The position numbers were made by a program, and so were the translations under genes. 64,000 nt of DNA from Streptomyces sp. LHD-70. Lineage in GTDB: Bacteria; Actinomycetota; Actinomycetes; Streptomycetales; Streptomycetaceae. The stretch is from NCBI RefSeq assembly GCF_031157275.1, contig NZ_JAVIFW010000001.1:1-64000 (forward strand), read 5' to 3'. Below are positions 18,763 to 28,158 of this stretch, piece by piece; position 1 is the first letter of the stretch; each line of letters begins with the position of its first letter. The notes under the pieces were generated by a model. It had not been told where the DNA came from. It worked only from the letters and a program-made list of their open reading frames with translations, and ran no database searches.

Positions 18763-20136
18763 TTACTTCTGCACGTTCTTGACGCGAACCGTTTTGGTCG
18801 ACCTGGTCTCGAGAGTCATCTCGTCGGCCTCTTCGACCTTCGCTTTCAGTCGCACAGTACCCGTCGCCGCGTCGACGACGTCGACCACCTTGGCAAGGAG
18901 CTTGGCCGTATCCGCGTTGCCCGAGCCCGCGGCCAGCTGAACGGCGCGGCCCAGCTTGGCCGTTGCGCTGTCCGTATCGCCGGACTTGCGGGCGTCGAGG
19001 CCCTGTTGGATGACTTGCGCCAGTTCGGCCTGCCCTGTGTAGTGCGCGACCTGGGGACTGATCGCCGTGGAGGCCACCAGGTCGTCCGTCCAGACCGCCC
19101 GTACCAGGCCCTGCGAGAGGCTCTGGGCGTTGCCGTCGCCGCGGTCGATCACCAGGGAGACGCGGGCCGCGAGCATCTCCTGGCCGATTCCGGCGTCCGG
19201 GACCTCGACGCATACGTGGTAGTCACGGGACTCGTCGCCCCAGGAGCCGGTGGGGTAGTCGCCCGCGCGGGGGCCGACGGGGGTGCGGCGGTCGGTCACG
19301 TCCTCGACGGTGGGCGCGACCTGCTTCACGAACTTGATCTCCGCGCCCATCGGCGTCCACAGCCGCAGCGCGACGTCGGCGATCTCCTTGCCCATCGCCG
19401 TCTCCATGAGCTGGGTGAAGTCGGCGGTCAGTCCGGCCGGGTCGGCCACGATGTCGGCCGAGCCGAGCAGTGCCGAGGCGATTCCCGTGACTTCTTTCAC
19501 TTCCCAGTCCGTGCCGACGCCGCGTGCGTCACATGTGAAGCGGCCGGCGGCGGCGTCCAGGGCGGCCCGCAGGTCCTCGGGCGACTCGTGCTCGTTGCGC
19601 CCGTCGGTCAGCAGGATGCCGTGGCGTACGGCGGTGTCCGGGACGTCGTCGGAGTTCAGGAGCAGGTCGGCCAGGCGCAGCCAGGTGCCGATGGCGGTGC
19701 CGCCGCCCGCGGAGAGCCGGCGCAGCGCCTGCTTGGCCTGTTCGCGCGTACGGGGATCGGCGACGGCGAGTCCGCCGGAGCCCGGGTAGACCTCCTGGGC
19801 GACGTGGGTGCCCGCGATCACCGCGAAGCGGACGCCGTCGCGCAGCGCGTCGATCGCGGCGGCCGTGGCCTCGCGGGCGCCGCGCATCTTCGTCGGCGGG
19901 TAGTCCATCGAACCCGAGCAGTCCACCATGATCGCCACGGCGGTGTCCGGGCCCGTGGCGCCCGGTGCGCGGCCGCCGGTCGTGCCGCCGCCGGTCGTGC
20001 CGCCCCCCGTCGTGCCGCCGCCGGTCGACGTCACCGTCACGATGGCGTTGACCTCGCGGCCGCCCTCCGGCAGGTACTCGTTCGCATAGACCTCTACGGC
20101 GAACTGCGGACCCTTGAGTTTCGCGAAATTGGCCAT
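18763..20136 (-). CDS. von Willebrand factor A (MIDAS) domain protein
   Basis: 457 residues from ATG 20136, with an excellent GGGGGAGG upstream. An N-terminal beta domain (about 1-50) is broken by a GGGTTGGGTT linker. The VWA domain has an intact MIDAS: DCSGSMD, the Thr in GGGTAIGTW, and the Asp in LLTDGRNEH. A C-terminal beta/helical region ends in a segment of helical repeats (about 400-440). There is no signal peptide, so it is cytoplasmic, like the terD-linked and phospho-signalling VWA proteins. It sits between the PP2C and FHA genes in the PknG operon and is probably an adaptor binding one of them. Confidence 0.9.
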   Translation of the reverse strand: MANFAKLKGPQFAVEVYANEYLPEGGREVNAIVTVTSTGGGTTGGGTTGGGTTGGRAPGATGPDTAVAIMVDCSGSMDYPPTKMRGAREATAAAIDALRDGVRFAVIAGTHVAQEVYPGSGGLAVADPRTREQAKQALRRLSAGGGTAIGTWLRLADLLLNSDDVPDTAVRHGILLTDGRNEHESPEDLRAALDAAAGRFTCDARGVGTDWEVKEVTGIASALLGSADIVADPAGLTADFTQLMETAMGKEIADVALRLWTPMGAEIKFVKQVAPTVEDVTDRRTPVGPRAGDYPTGSWGDESRDYHVCVEVPDAGIGQEMLAARVSLVIDRGDGNAQSLSQGLVRAVWTDDLVASTAISPQVAHYTGQAELAQVIQQGLDARKSGDTDSATAKLGRAVQLAAGSGNADTAKLLAKVVDVVDAATGTVRLKAKVEEADEMTLETRSTKTVRVKNVQK

Positions 20137-20202
20137 GGAAAAGTGCCTCCCCCTTGATGCCCCTGATTCCCCCTGATTCCCCCGCCGCTTCCGCGGGACC
20201 CG

Positions 20203-21771
20203 TCAGGCCGAGCCTGCCCCCGGTGACGCGACGGGGAACGGCAGCACCGCCACTGTTACGTTGTCGTGCCCGCCGCCGTCCAGGGCGTGGCCGACGAGGA
20301 CCTGGGCGCTGTGCAAAGGCCGGCTGCCGGCATCGGCGGGCACGGCGGCCGACATCTCCTCGACGCCCTCCGCGTAGTTCCACAGGCCGTCCGTGCAGAC
20401 GACGACCACACCGGGCCGGTCGGGCTTGAACGACGCGGTGTGCGGCTCCAGTTCGTACGCGTCCGCGCCGAGCCAGCCCGTGATGGCGTGGGCCCGCTCG
20501 TCCGCGTACGCCTCCGCCTCGTTCATCAGGCCCGCGGCGACCATCTGCGCCGCCCAGGAGTCGTCCTCGGTGAGGCGGGCGGCGGGGATGGAACGGTCGG
20601 CCGGGATCCAGTACGCGCGGGAGTCGCCGACCCAGCCGACGACGAGCAGGCCGCCCGCGACGACCGAGGCGACGATCGTGCAGGCCGGGGCGTTCTGGTG
20701 GTGGTCGTGCTCCGCCGCCGGACCGCCTTGTTCCGCAAGGGAGTTGACCGCCTCGGACGCGGCGATGATCGCGTCGTGCATGGCCTGCTGCGGGTGGACC
20801 TCGCGGGGCAGCGCGGCGAGCAGCGACTCGTTGGCGGCCTGGGCGGCGGCGACCGAGGCCTCGTCGGGCCGTGTCGCGGAGGAGACTCCGTCGCAGACCA
20901 CGGCGACGACCGCGGGGGAGCCGTCGGGCAGGGCGGTGGCGGAGACCGCGAACGCGTCCTCGTTGCGGTGGTGGCGCAGGCCGCGGTCGCTGACGGCGGC
21001 CACCGCGTCCAACTCCTGCTCCATGTGGTCGCGTTCGCGCGGCTGGGCGTGCCCGCAGCGCTCGCAGTAGCCGTCCCGGTCGACACGGCCCGCGCGGCAG
21101 GCCACGCAGAGCTTTGTGCCCGCCGGGGGAGTGGGTGTGGGCGTGGCCGTACGCGGATCGGGCGTGCCGCGGGACGGCGTGGACGGCTCGTCGAAGTCGC
21201 CGAGGCCGTTCGCGGCAGCGGCAGCGGCAGCGGCAGCGGCGGCGGCAGGGTCGGGGGCAGGGTCGGGGCCGGGGGCGGCCGGGGCCTGTGGCGCGGGCGG
21301 AACACCCGGCATGGGCGGTACGTCCGGCATGGGTGGCGCATCCGGCAGGGGCGGTACGGAGTGATCCGCGCCCGGCGGGCGTTCCGAGCCCGGGGTGTGT
21401 TCCGCGCCGAGTGGGCGTGCGGCGGCCGGGAGTTCGGCGTCGGCCGAGTCCGTGCCCGCGAGGTCGCTGGGCAGGTGCACGGGGGCCGGTACGTCCGCGC
21501 TGTCCACCTCCCGGGCCTCGGGCCACTCGACCGGAGCGCCCGGCGGGGCGGGAGAGGCCGGTGAGGCCGGAGAGGCCGGAGCCGGGTCGGCGGCCGGCGA
21601 CGCCGCGCCGGGGCTGATGGCGACCGTGGGGTGGTCCTCCTGCTGTGCGTGCACGGCCGACAGGTCGTACCCGCACGCTCCGCAGAACAGGTCACCCGAC
21701 TCCAGCGGTTCGGCACAGCTGGGGCACGTCGGCCAAGGAGACCCGGGGGTCACCTGGTGCATCTGCGACAT
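20203..21771 (-). CDS. PP2C-family Ser/Thr phosphatase with N-terminal zinc ribbons
   Basis: 522 residues from ATG 21771, which follows the pknG stop by 3 bases; a TTG precedes it. A zinc ribbon (CPSC...CGACG) starts the chain, then about 190 residues of Ala/Pro linker including an Ala-repeat. A second ribbon (CVACR...CERCG) leads into the catalytic domain: RGLRHHRNEDAF, VVCDGVSS, GWVGDSRAYW, CTDGLWNYAE and GGHDNVTVAVL. All metal-binding Asp residues are present. No TM helix. It should reverse phosphorylation by the co-encoded PknG. The zinc ribbons recur in the kinase, phosphatase and FHA proteins of this operon. Confidence 0.93.
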   Translation of the reverse strand: MSQMHQVTPGSPWPTCPSCAEPLESGDLFCGACGYDLSAVHAQQEDHPTVAISPGAASPAADPAPASPASPASPAPPGAPVEWPEAREVDSADVPAPVHLPSDLAGTDSADAELPAAARPLGAEHTPGSERPPGADHSVPPLPDAPPMPDVPPMPGVPPAPQAPAAPGPDPAPDPAAAAAAAAAAAANGLGDFDEPSTPSRGTPDPRTATPTPTPPAGTKLCVACRAGRVDRDGYCERCGHAQPRERDHMEQELDAVAAVSDRGLRHHRNEDAFAVSATALPDGSPAVVAVVCDGVSSATRPDEASVAAAQAANESLLAALPREVHPQQAMHDAIIAASEAVNSLAEQGGPAAEHDHHQNAPACTIVASVVAGGLLVVGWVGDSRAYWIPADRSIPAARLTEDDSWAAQMVAAGLMNEAEAYADERAHAITGWLGADAYELEPHTASFKPDRPGVVVVCTDGLWNYAEGVEEMSAAVPADAGSRPLHSAQVLVGHALDGGGHDNVTVAVLPFPVASPGAGSA

Positions 21772-21774
21772 CAA

Positions 21775-24264
21775 TCACACCCACGTCCGGGGGCGGAAAC
21801 GGTTGGCCCGCTCCACCAGTTCGATCCTTTCGGCGCCGCCTTTGGCCAGCCTGGCGAGCGTCCGGTACGAGCGTTCGAGCCCGAAGCGCAGGCCACGCTC
21901 GTCCAGACTGCTGCCGAGCAGCACGGTCTCCCCGGGGCCCTGCGGCGGCGCAGTAGTGCCCCGGCTCCCGGAGAGCACCCAGTCAAGGGCGGTCCCCAGG
22001 ACCTCGGCCGACAGTTGTTCGCGGCGGACCGCGTCCAGACCGAAGTGCTGCAGCGCCTCGACCTGCCCGGCGGCGGCGGTCAGATCGTCGAGCAGCGGTT
22101 CGTGCACCGCCTGGTCCCGAAGTCGGGCGCGTACGGCGGCGATCCGGGCCGCCGTGAAGTGAATCGACGCCTCCGGAACGGCTTCCAGGGTACGCACCGC
22201 CGCCCGCCGGTCGCCCGCGGCCAGCTGGACCCGCGCGAGCCCGAACGCCGCGCTGACGTACCCCGGATCGGCGGTCCACACCAGGCGGTAGTACTCGGCG
22301 GCGTTGTCCAACTGCCCGAGCACCTCGGCACAGACGCCGAGGGCCAGCTTCGGCGCGGGCTCGCCGGGGAACGCGTCGTAGACGGCGTCGAAGGAGAGCG
22401 CGGCGGTCTCGAAGTCGCCGGTGGTCAGGGCCGTCAGGCCGCGGTACCAGATCACCCGCCAGTCGTCCGGGTGGCCGTGTTCGAGCTCGTCGAGACAGCG
22501 CACCGCGGCGTGCAGCTCGCCCGTCTCCAGGCGGGCCCGCAGCTCGCGCAGGCGCAGCTCGACCGAGGGCGCGGCGGCGGCGTCGAGCGCGGCGATCAGC
22601 TCGGCCGGCGCGGAGGCCATCAGGCCCGCCAGGAACCCGGCGTTGGGATCGCCCGCGTCGACCAGCGGCACGGGAAGGGCGAGCGCGGTCGCGGCGGTGT
22701 CGAGGGGGCGGACGAGCCGCCCAGCAGCGGGGTGGCCCTCGGAACCCGGAGTTCCGGGCACTCCCCGTGCGCCCAACCGCGATACCTCCCCGTCCTGCTC
22801 CACGAACAACTCCGTGTCCGTAACCCGCGCTTCGGGCCCGAACAGCGTGGACAGGGCCGGGCGCGGGCGGCCCGACTGGAGGGCGACGACCTCGCGCAGC
22901 ACGCCCGTCAGCTGCTCGGCCATCTCCTGCGCGGAGGCGAACCGGCGGGCCGGGTCGGGGTCGGTGGCGCGGACCAGGAGGCGGTAGAACGACTCGTACC
23001 GCTGGAAGACCTCGATGTTGCCGGGGTCGGGCAGGGAGTCCACGAAGAAGTTCGTGTACCCCTGGAAGTCGAAGGTCAGGACCGCGAGCGTCCGCGCGAC
23101 CGTGTAGAGGTCGGACGCGACGGACGGGCCGGCCTCCGCGACCTCGGGCGCCTGGTACCCGACCGTGCCGTAGATCGCCGACTCGTGGTCGTCGAGGCGG
23201 CGCACGGCACCCATGTCGATCAGCTTCAGCTGGTCCTGCTGCTGAATCGCGTTGTCGACCTTGAAGTCGCAGTACAGGAGGTTGCGGCTGTGCAGGTGGC
23301 CGAGCGCCTCCAGGGCCTCGATGCCGTACGCGCAGGCCTGCTCGACCGGGAGCGGGTCGCGTCGGCCCTCCGCCGTGCGGCGCTCGTTGGCGATCTCCTT
23401 GAGGGACTTGCCGCCGACGTACTCCATCACTATGTAGCCGTCGAGGGAGCCCGTGCGCTGGTCGAGGTGCTCGACGAAGTTGTAGATGCGGACGATGTTG
23501 GCGTGCTCGATCTCGGCGAGGAAGCGGCGCTCGGAGATGGCCGCGGCCATCGCGTCCTGGTCGCCGGTGTCGAGCAGGCCCTTGAGGACCACCCAACGGT
23601 CGGACACCGCACGGTCGATGGCGAGATAGACCCAGCCGAGCCCGCCGTGCGCGAGGCAGCCCACCACTTCGTACTGCCCGTGCACGATGTCGCCGGAGCT
23701 GAGCTTCGGCACGAACGAGTACGGGTGGCCGCACTTGGTGCAGAACCCTTCCGTCCGCCCCGGGCGGTCGCCGCGCGCGCGGCCCACCGGCGCACCGCAG
23801 TCCGAGCGGGAGCAGAACCGCTTCCTCTCGGGGACCTCCGGGTCCGCCTGGACCATCGCGCGCGGGTCGGGACGCGGCACCTGCGGCACCTCGACCAGGC
23901 CCACGCCGAGCCGCCCGCGCCCCGAGGCACCGGACGGCGAGCCGGAGCTGCGCACCGAGACGGAACGGGCGGAGGCCGGGCCCGACATGGAGCGGGTCAG
24001 CCGGCCGGAGACCGAGCGCCGGGACGTGGACGACCGCGAGGAGCGCGAGGACCGGGAGGAGCGGGCCGAGGTGCTGCCGCGGGCGGGCGCGGTGAGGCCC
24101 GTCGGCGCGGACGCGAGCAGGCCGTGCGGTGCCACGACCGGGGCCAGACCGCAGACGTCGCAGTACAGCTCGCCGCCGCCCATGTCCTCGTAACGGCCCT
24201 CGCAGTCCGGGCGTTGGCAGTCTCTGCGCTCCTCGGTCACGGGTGCCTTCTCACCTGCCGCCAT
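21775..24264 (-). CDS. pknG: PknG-type soluble Ser/Thr protein kinase with zinc-ribbon and TPR domains
   Basis: 829 residues from ATG 24264 (GGGGGACC upstream). An N-terminal cysteine cluster and a Ser/Arg-rich linker are followed by a rubredoxin-like CSRSDC...CTKC pair (about 150-180). The kinase domain has AHGGLGWVYLA, Lys in VVLKGL, catalytic loop CDFKVDN (near 334-340, not HRD) and DMGA in place of DFG. This is the usual PknG pattern. C-terminal TPR-like helical repeats span about 530-829. In mycobacteria PknG senses amino-acid status through GlnH/GlnX and controls glutamate metabolism by phosphorylating GarA. Here glnH and glnX lie upstream in the same operon, strongly supporting the assignment. 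Confidence 0.94.
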   Translation of the reverse strand: MAAGEKAPVTEERRDCQRPDCEGRYEDMGGGELYCDVCGLAPVVAPHGLLASAPTGLTAPARGSTSARSSRSSRSSRSSTSRRSVSGRLTRSMSGPASARSVSVRSSGSPSGASGRGRLGVGLVEVPQVPRPDPRAMVQADPEVPERKRFCSRSDCGAPVGRARGDRPGRTEGFCTKCGHPYSFVPKLSSGDIVHGQYEVVGCLAHGGLGWVYLAIDRAVSDRWVVLKGLLDTGDQDAMAAAISERRFLAEIEHANIVRIYNFVEHLDQRTGSLDGYIVMEYVGGKSLKEIANERRTAEGRRDPLPVEQACAYGIEALEALGHLHSRNLLYCDFKVDNAIQQQDQLKLIDMGAVRRLDDHESAIYGTVGYQAPEVAEAGPSVASDLYTVARTLAVLTFDFQGYTNFFVDSLPDPGNIEVFQRYESFYRLLVRATDPDPARRFASAQEMAEQLTGVLREVVALQSGRPRPALSTLFGPEARVTDTELFVEQDGEVSRLGARGVPGTPGSEGHPAAGRLVRPLDTAATALALPVPLVDAGDPNAGFLAGLMASAPAELIAALDAAAAPSVELRLRELRARLETGELHAAVRCLDELEHGHPDDWRVIWYRGLTALTTGDFETAALSFDAVYDAFPGEPAPKLALGVCAEVLGQLDNAAEYYRLVWTADPGYVSAAFGLARVQLAAGDRRAAVRTLEAVPEASIHFTAARIAAVRARLRDQAVHEPLLDDLTAAAGQVEALQHFGLDAVRREQLSAEVLGTALDWVLSGSRGTTAPPQGPGETVLLGSSLDERGLRFGLERSYRTLARLAKGGAERIELVERANRFRPRTWV

Positions 24265-25600
24265 CGGTCCCCCTGCCGTCGTCGGGCGTGTGCTGCTGCG
24301 GTACGCGGCCGGAGAGGAGCTCCGCCGCCGCGTACTGGTAGCGAAGGACGGCGTCCTCGGCGACCCGCAGGTCGCAGGGCGCGCTCCACAGCATGCGGCG
24401 GGCCGCGTCGTACCGCTCGATCAGCAGCGGGTCCTCGGCGGCGCCGTGCCGGGCGACCTTCGCCCGGTACGCGTCGAGGCGGCCGCGCAGCTCCGCGCGG
24501 ACCGCGAGCGGGGCCGTGACGGCGGTCAACGACTCGCGGGCGCGCAGGAGTTCGTCCTCCGCCCGTCGCTCCAGGGACTCCAGGAGCGGGGAGAGCCGGT
24601 TCCACTGGCCGTGCCTGCGGTACTCGGCGGCGGCCGCGAGCTGTTCGTGCAGCGCGGTGGGCGGTCCGCTGACCGCGGGCACTTCCGTCGCGGCGATCTT
24701 GGCGAGCACCTCCCCGCGGGCCGTACGGGCTTCCGCCAGGGTGCGGTCGGCGCGGGAGAGCACGTCCCGCAGCCGGCCGAGGCGCGCCTCGGCGTCCTGG
24801 CGGACGGTGAGCACGGCGTCGATCTCCCGGCGCACGTCTTCGAGCGCGCGCGCCTCGTGGTCGTACCGCTCGGTGTCGGGGCGGCCGCCGCCAGGGGCCG
24901 AACTGCCGCTCCTGGCACGCCAGAAGGCCAGCGGGTCGGAGATCACCTGGGCGCGCAGCTCCGTCAACTCCCGGGTGATCCGCTCCAGATCGTCACCCGC
25001 GGGGTGCTCACCCGGTCGTACGCCCACGGAGGCGGCGAGCTTGCGGGTGCGGTGCAGCTCGGCGGCGAGGAGGTCGATCCGGGCGGGCAGCGCGGACCAG
25101 ACGGCGTCGGCGGCCACGACCACGTCGAGGGACGAGGCGTACAACTCGTTCATCCGCTCGACCAGTTCGGGCAGCGTGAACTCCTCGCTGAGCCGGGCGG
25201 GGCCGGTCAGGGACTCCGGGGCGCCGGTCGGGGGCGGTCCCGCGGAGACCGTGACGGATCGGCCGCGAAGGAGTTCGGTGAGCTCGACGAGGTCCTCCCG
25301 GCTCGACCAGCGTCTGCGCGCGCGCAGTTCACGGGCGCCGGTCAGGGCCGCGGAGTACGCGTCGAAGTACGCCCACAGGCGGGTGACGGCCTGGTCGGCG
25401 GCGGCCCAGCGGTCCGCCGTGACGCCGGTCAGCTCGGCGCCCTCCAGGAGTCTGCGGCCCGCGTGGTCCTGCAGGGCCAGCAGGGACGTCTCCACGGCCT
25501 CGTGCTCGGCGCCGAGCCGGGCCAGGGCGCGGTCCACCTCGTCCCTGTCCATGACAGGTCCGGGGACGGGTCCGGGTCCTGCGGGTCCCGCGACGCCCAT
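24251..25600 (-). CDS. coiled-coil protein of the PknG operon (unknown function)
   Basis: 449 residues from ATG 25600 (GAGGTGATCG upstream); an in-frame ATG 16 codons later is an alternative. The chain is almost all amphipathic helix rich in Ala, Arg, Glu and Leu, e.g. ERITRELTELRAQV and LEDVRREIDAVLTVRQDAEARL, so an extended coiled coil is likely. There is no signal or TM. The 3' end overlaps the pknG start by 14 bases, implying translational coupling. I recognise no catalytic motif; a scaffold that links the membrane sensors to PknG is a reasonable guess. Confidence 0.85.
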   Translation of the reverse strand: MGVAGPAGPGPVPGPVMDRDEVDRALARLGAEHEAVETSLLALQDHAGRRLLEGAELTGVTADRWAAADQAVTRLWAYFDAYSAALTGARELRARRRWSSREDLVELTELLRGRSVTVSAGPPPTGAPESLTGPARLSEEFTLPELVERMNELYASSLDVVVAADAVWSALPARIDLLAAELHRTRKLAASVGVRPGEHPAGDDLERITRELTELRAQVISDPLAFWRARSGSSAPGGGRPDTERYDHEARALEDVRREIDAVLTVRQDAEARLGRLRDVLSRADRTLAEARTARGEVLAKIAATEVPAVSGPPTALHEQLAAAAEYRRHGQWNRLSPLLESLERRAEDELLRARESLTAVTAPLAVRAELRGRLDAYRAKVARHGAAEDPLLIERYDAARRMLWSAPCDLRVAEDAVLRYQYAAAELLSGRVPQQHTPDDGRGTDGGR

Positions 25601-25699
25601 CGATCACCTCTCGCTGTGCCGGTCCGGCGGTTCGTTTTCGGTACTTCTTCGTTGGCCTGGCTCGTCCGGTCCGCCCCGTCCGGTCCGGCTCGCCTTGCC

Positions 25700-26782
25700 T
25701 CAGTCCTCGCGGTACTTCGGCTTCGGTGGTCCGTCGACGTTCTTCAGATCGTCCGCGAGCCAGTCCTCGTACGCCTTGTCCCAGTCGCTCTTGCGGTAGT
25801 CGACCAGGACCTGGTTGACCTGGCGGACCAGGTCGGGCGACTCCTTGCTCATCGCCACGCCGTAGTACTCGGTGGTGAAGGGGTCGCCGACCAGCTGCAC
25901 CGTCGGGTCCTGCGCGGCCTGGCCCGCGGCGAGCGCGCTGTCGGTGACGACCGCGTCCACCTCGCCCAGCTGGAGCCTTACCAGACAGTCGAGTTGGTTG
26001 GGCACCGTGGTGGAGACATCGGCGCCGAACGACCTCTGCTTGAGCTCGGACTCAGCCGTCGAACCCGCGGCCGTACACAGCCGCTTGCCCTTCAGCGACG
26101 CGTCGTACCCGGTGATCTTCGAGTCCTTGGGGACGAGGAGCTGCTGCCCGGTCTCGAAGTACGCCGTCGAGAACGCGACGTCCTCGACGCGTTTGCAGGT
26201 GATCGTCATCGTCCGCACCACCATGTCGACCTGCCCGGACTGGACGGCCTGCACACGCTGGTTGGTGGGCACCGCGCGGTAGACCACCGCGTCCGGGTCG
26301 CCGAGCAGGGCGTCGGCTATGGCCCGCACCAGGTCGATGTCGAAGCCCTCCAGATCGCCGGTGGACGGGTTGCGGTACCCCCAGCGGTAGCTGTTCTGGT
26401 CTACGCCGACGATCAGTTTGTTCGGCTTGTCCTCGCGCTCCTTGATCTCCTTGACCGTGGGCCCCTCGTCCTTGCTCGGACGCAGGCTGCGCACCGCCGA
26501 CTCGGGCGTGCAGTCGTCGGCCGCGGCGGGGCGGGTCACGCCGAGTCCCGGGCCGCCCGTGCCGATGGGGCCGTCGGGGCCCGTGCGGGACAGCGGGAGC
26601 AGGGTGAACAGGGCCGTCAGGACGCAGGCGAGGGCCATCGCGACCACCCCGCCCCAGCCGCGCAGCCGGCCGGGCAGGACGCGTGCCGGAAAGAAGCCGT
26701 CGCCGCGCTGCTTCCGCGTCATCCCGCCCCCTCGCGTCGCTCCCGACGGGTCCGTCGCTCTTGTCGCTCTCATCGGGCTCAT
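25700..26782 (-). CDS. glnH: GlnH-like amino-acid-binding protein, membrane-tethered
   Basis: 360 residues from ATG 26782, overlapping the glnX stop by 4 bases. A basic start is followed by one hydrophobic segment near 45-65 (VVAMALACVLTALFTLLP). It holds ALAC, which is only an approximate lipobox, so it could be a lipoprotein or a signal anchor. The rest is a family-3 periplasmic binding domain for polar amino acids: KLIVGVDQNSYRWGY, LEGFDIDLVRAIADALLG, VDMVVRTMTITCKRVE and EYYGVAMSKESPDL. In mycobacteria GlnH binds Asp/Glu and signals through GlnX to PknG. No ABC permease or ATPase is encoded nearby, which fits signalling rather than transport. Confidence 0.92.
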   Translation of the reverse strand: MSPMRATRATDPSGATRGGGMTRKQRGDGFFPARVLPGRLRGWGGVVAMALACVLTALFTLLPLSRTGPDGPIGTGGPGLGVTRPAAADDCTPESAVRSLRPSKDEGPTVKEIKEREDKPNKLIVGVDQNSYRWGYRNPSTGDLEGFDIDLVRAIADALLGDPDAVVYRAVPTNQRVQAVQSGQVDMVVRTMTITCKRVEDVAFSTAYFETGQQLLVPKDSKITGYDASLKGKRLCTAAGSTAESELKQRSFGADVSTTVPNQLDCLVRLQLGEVDAVVTDSALAAGQAAQDPTVQLVGDPFTTEYYGVAMSKESPDLVRQVNQVLVDYRKSDWDKAYEDWLADDLKNVDGPPKPKYRED

Positions 26783-28158
26783 CGGTACTCCGAAAGCCTG
26801 CGGCCGATGCCGAGCACGGCGCCCGTCGCGCCGAGCACCGCGACCACCGCCGCGCCGACGGGCAGCCCCGTCATCGCGCCGCGGCCGTCCTGGGCGGCTC
26901 CCCTGAAGTCCCGCTGTTCATGCGCCACGGCCTGCTCCAAGGCCTGATCGGCCCGGTCGAAGGACTCGCCGGTCGCCTCGTCGTCGCCTATGACGCGGTC
27001 GCGGGCCTTCTCGTAATCCCCCTGCATATCGGCGTCGCGGGCGGCCTTGTGGCGTTTCTGCCATTCCTTCACGGCCCCCATCGCCTTCTCGACGGGCACC
27101 CGGCCGTCGTCGTCGTCGGCGTGGTGCAGGGCCGCGCCGAGGGTGCCCATGCCGGCCCGGTCCGTGCCGCCGTCGCCGAGCTTCCGCATCAGGGCGCGGT
27201 AGTCCACGTCGTACTTGTCCTGCCCGGCGTTCGGGCCGACCGGGACCGTGACCGCGCCGCGCGCGACCAGGGTCAGGTTCTCGTTGCTGCGGGCCTGGAG
27301 GGTGCTGATCCGGGCGTCGTTGAGGACGTTGAGCGAGCGCACGCCGTTGTCGTACGAGTCGGACAGGGCGGCGAAGGCGACCGTGTGCCCGGCGAGCAGC
27401 CACAGCAGGACGGCGGCGGCCGTGCCGGTCGCGGTGACCAGGCCGAGGTTGAACACCCGGTTCGTCCTGCGGTAGTTGCGGCGCTGGGCCCACGCCAGGG
27501 CGGCCAGGGCGAGCAGGCCGAGGGCTATCGCGGCCCACGGGTACGACTTCGCCGCGTCGTAGTCGGCGCCCAGGCGGGCCTTCTCCGCGTCGTAGAGCTC
27601 CTTGGCGGCGGGGAGCATCTCCGTCTGCATCAGGTCGTTGGCGTTGCGCAGGTACGCACCGCCGAGGGGGAGGCCCTGGCGGTTGTACGTACGGGCTGTC
27701 TCGATGCGTTCCGCGTACTCCGGGAGGAGGGCGTTGAGCTTCGCTATCCCGTCGCTCGCGGTGCCGGAGCCCTTGCTGTTGGCGGCGGCGGTGGTGAGTT
27801 TGCGGGCGGCCGTCGCGATGTCGTCCTCGTACCGCTCGCGGACCGCCGCGGGTTCCTGGCCCTCGGCGAGGAAGCCGCTCGCGGCGGCGGTGTTGGCGTC
27901 GGCCAGGGAGACGTAGATCGCGGCGGCGTCGGCGGTGAGGGGCTGGCTGCGCTCGATGACATCCTCCGCGGCGGCCGCGCGGCCGGAGGTCTGCCAGGCG
28001 GTGACGGCGCCGAACGCGATGACGAGCAGGGCGAGTACGGCGCCGATGATGCGCAGCCTGCCGGGCTCGGTCGTCGCCGCGGCGCGCAGGTGCTCCGCGC
28101 CCTCGGCGAAGGCGGTGCGCCGCCGTGGCACGGCGCTGCCGCTGTGCGGGTCTGTCAC
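26779..28158 (-). CDS. glnX: GlnX-like membrane sensor of the PknG pathway
   Basis: 459 residues from GTG 28158, with GGGGGAGG upstream. TM1 is near 36-53 (LRIIGAVLALLVIAFGAV), followed by a helical extracellular domain to about 200. Two close TMs lie near 204-224 and 236-260, a second extracellular helical domain follows, and a last TM is near 430-450 (VGAAVVAVLGATGAVLGIG). No kinase or HAMP domain is visible. The two helical ectodomains look like four-helix sensor modules. First gene of the operon glnX-glnH-coiled coil-pknG-PP2C-VWA-FHA. Proposed role: transmit GlnH ligand state across the membrane to PknG. Confidence 0.9.
   Translation of the reverse strand: MTDPHSGSAVPRRRTAFAEGAEHLRAAATTEPGRLRIIGAVLALLVIAFGAVTAWQTSGRAAAAEDVIERSQPLTADAAAIYVSLADANTAAASGFLAEGQEPAAVRERYEDDIATAARKLTTAAANSKGSGTASDGIAKLNALLPEYAERIETARTYNRQGLPLGGAYLRNANDLMQTEMLPAAKELYDAEKARLGADYDAAKSYPWAAIALGLLALAALAWAQRRNYRRTNRVFNLGLVTATGTAAAVLLWLLAGHTVAFAALSDSYDNGVRSLNVLNDARISTLQARSNENLTLVARGAVTVPVGPNAGQDKYDVDYRALMRKLGDGGTDRAGMGTLGAALHHADDDDGRVPVEKAMGAVKEWQKRHKAARDADMQGDYEKARDRVIGDDEATGESFDRADQALEQAVAHEQRDFRGAAQDGRGAMTGLPVGAAVVAVLGATGAVLGIGRRLSEYR

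Noticed and set aside
21775..24264. PknG as a dead pseudokinase because HRD and DFG are absent
   Set aside because: The active PknG family also lacks HRD and has D-L/M-G; the catalytic Asp, Lys and Asn (CDFKVDN) are all present.
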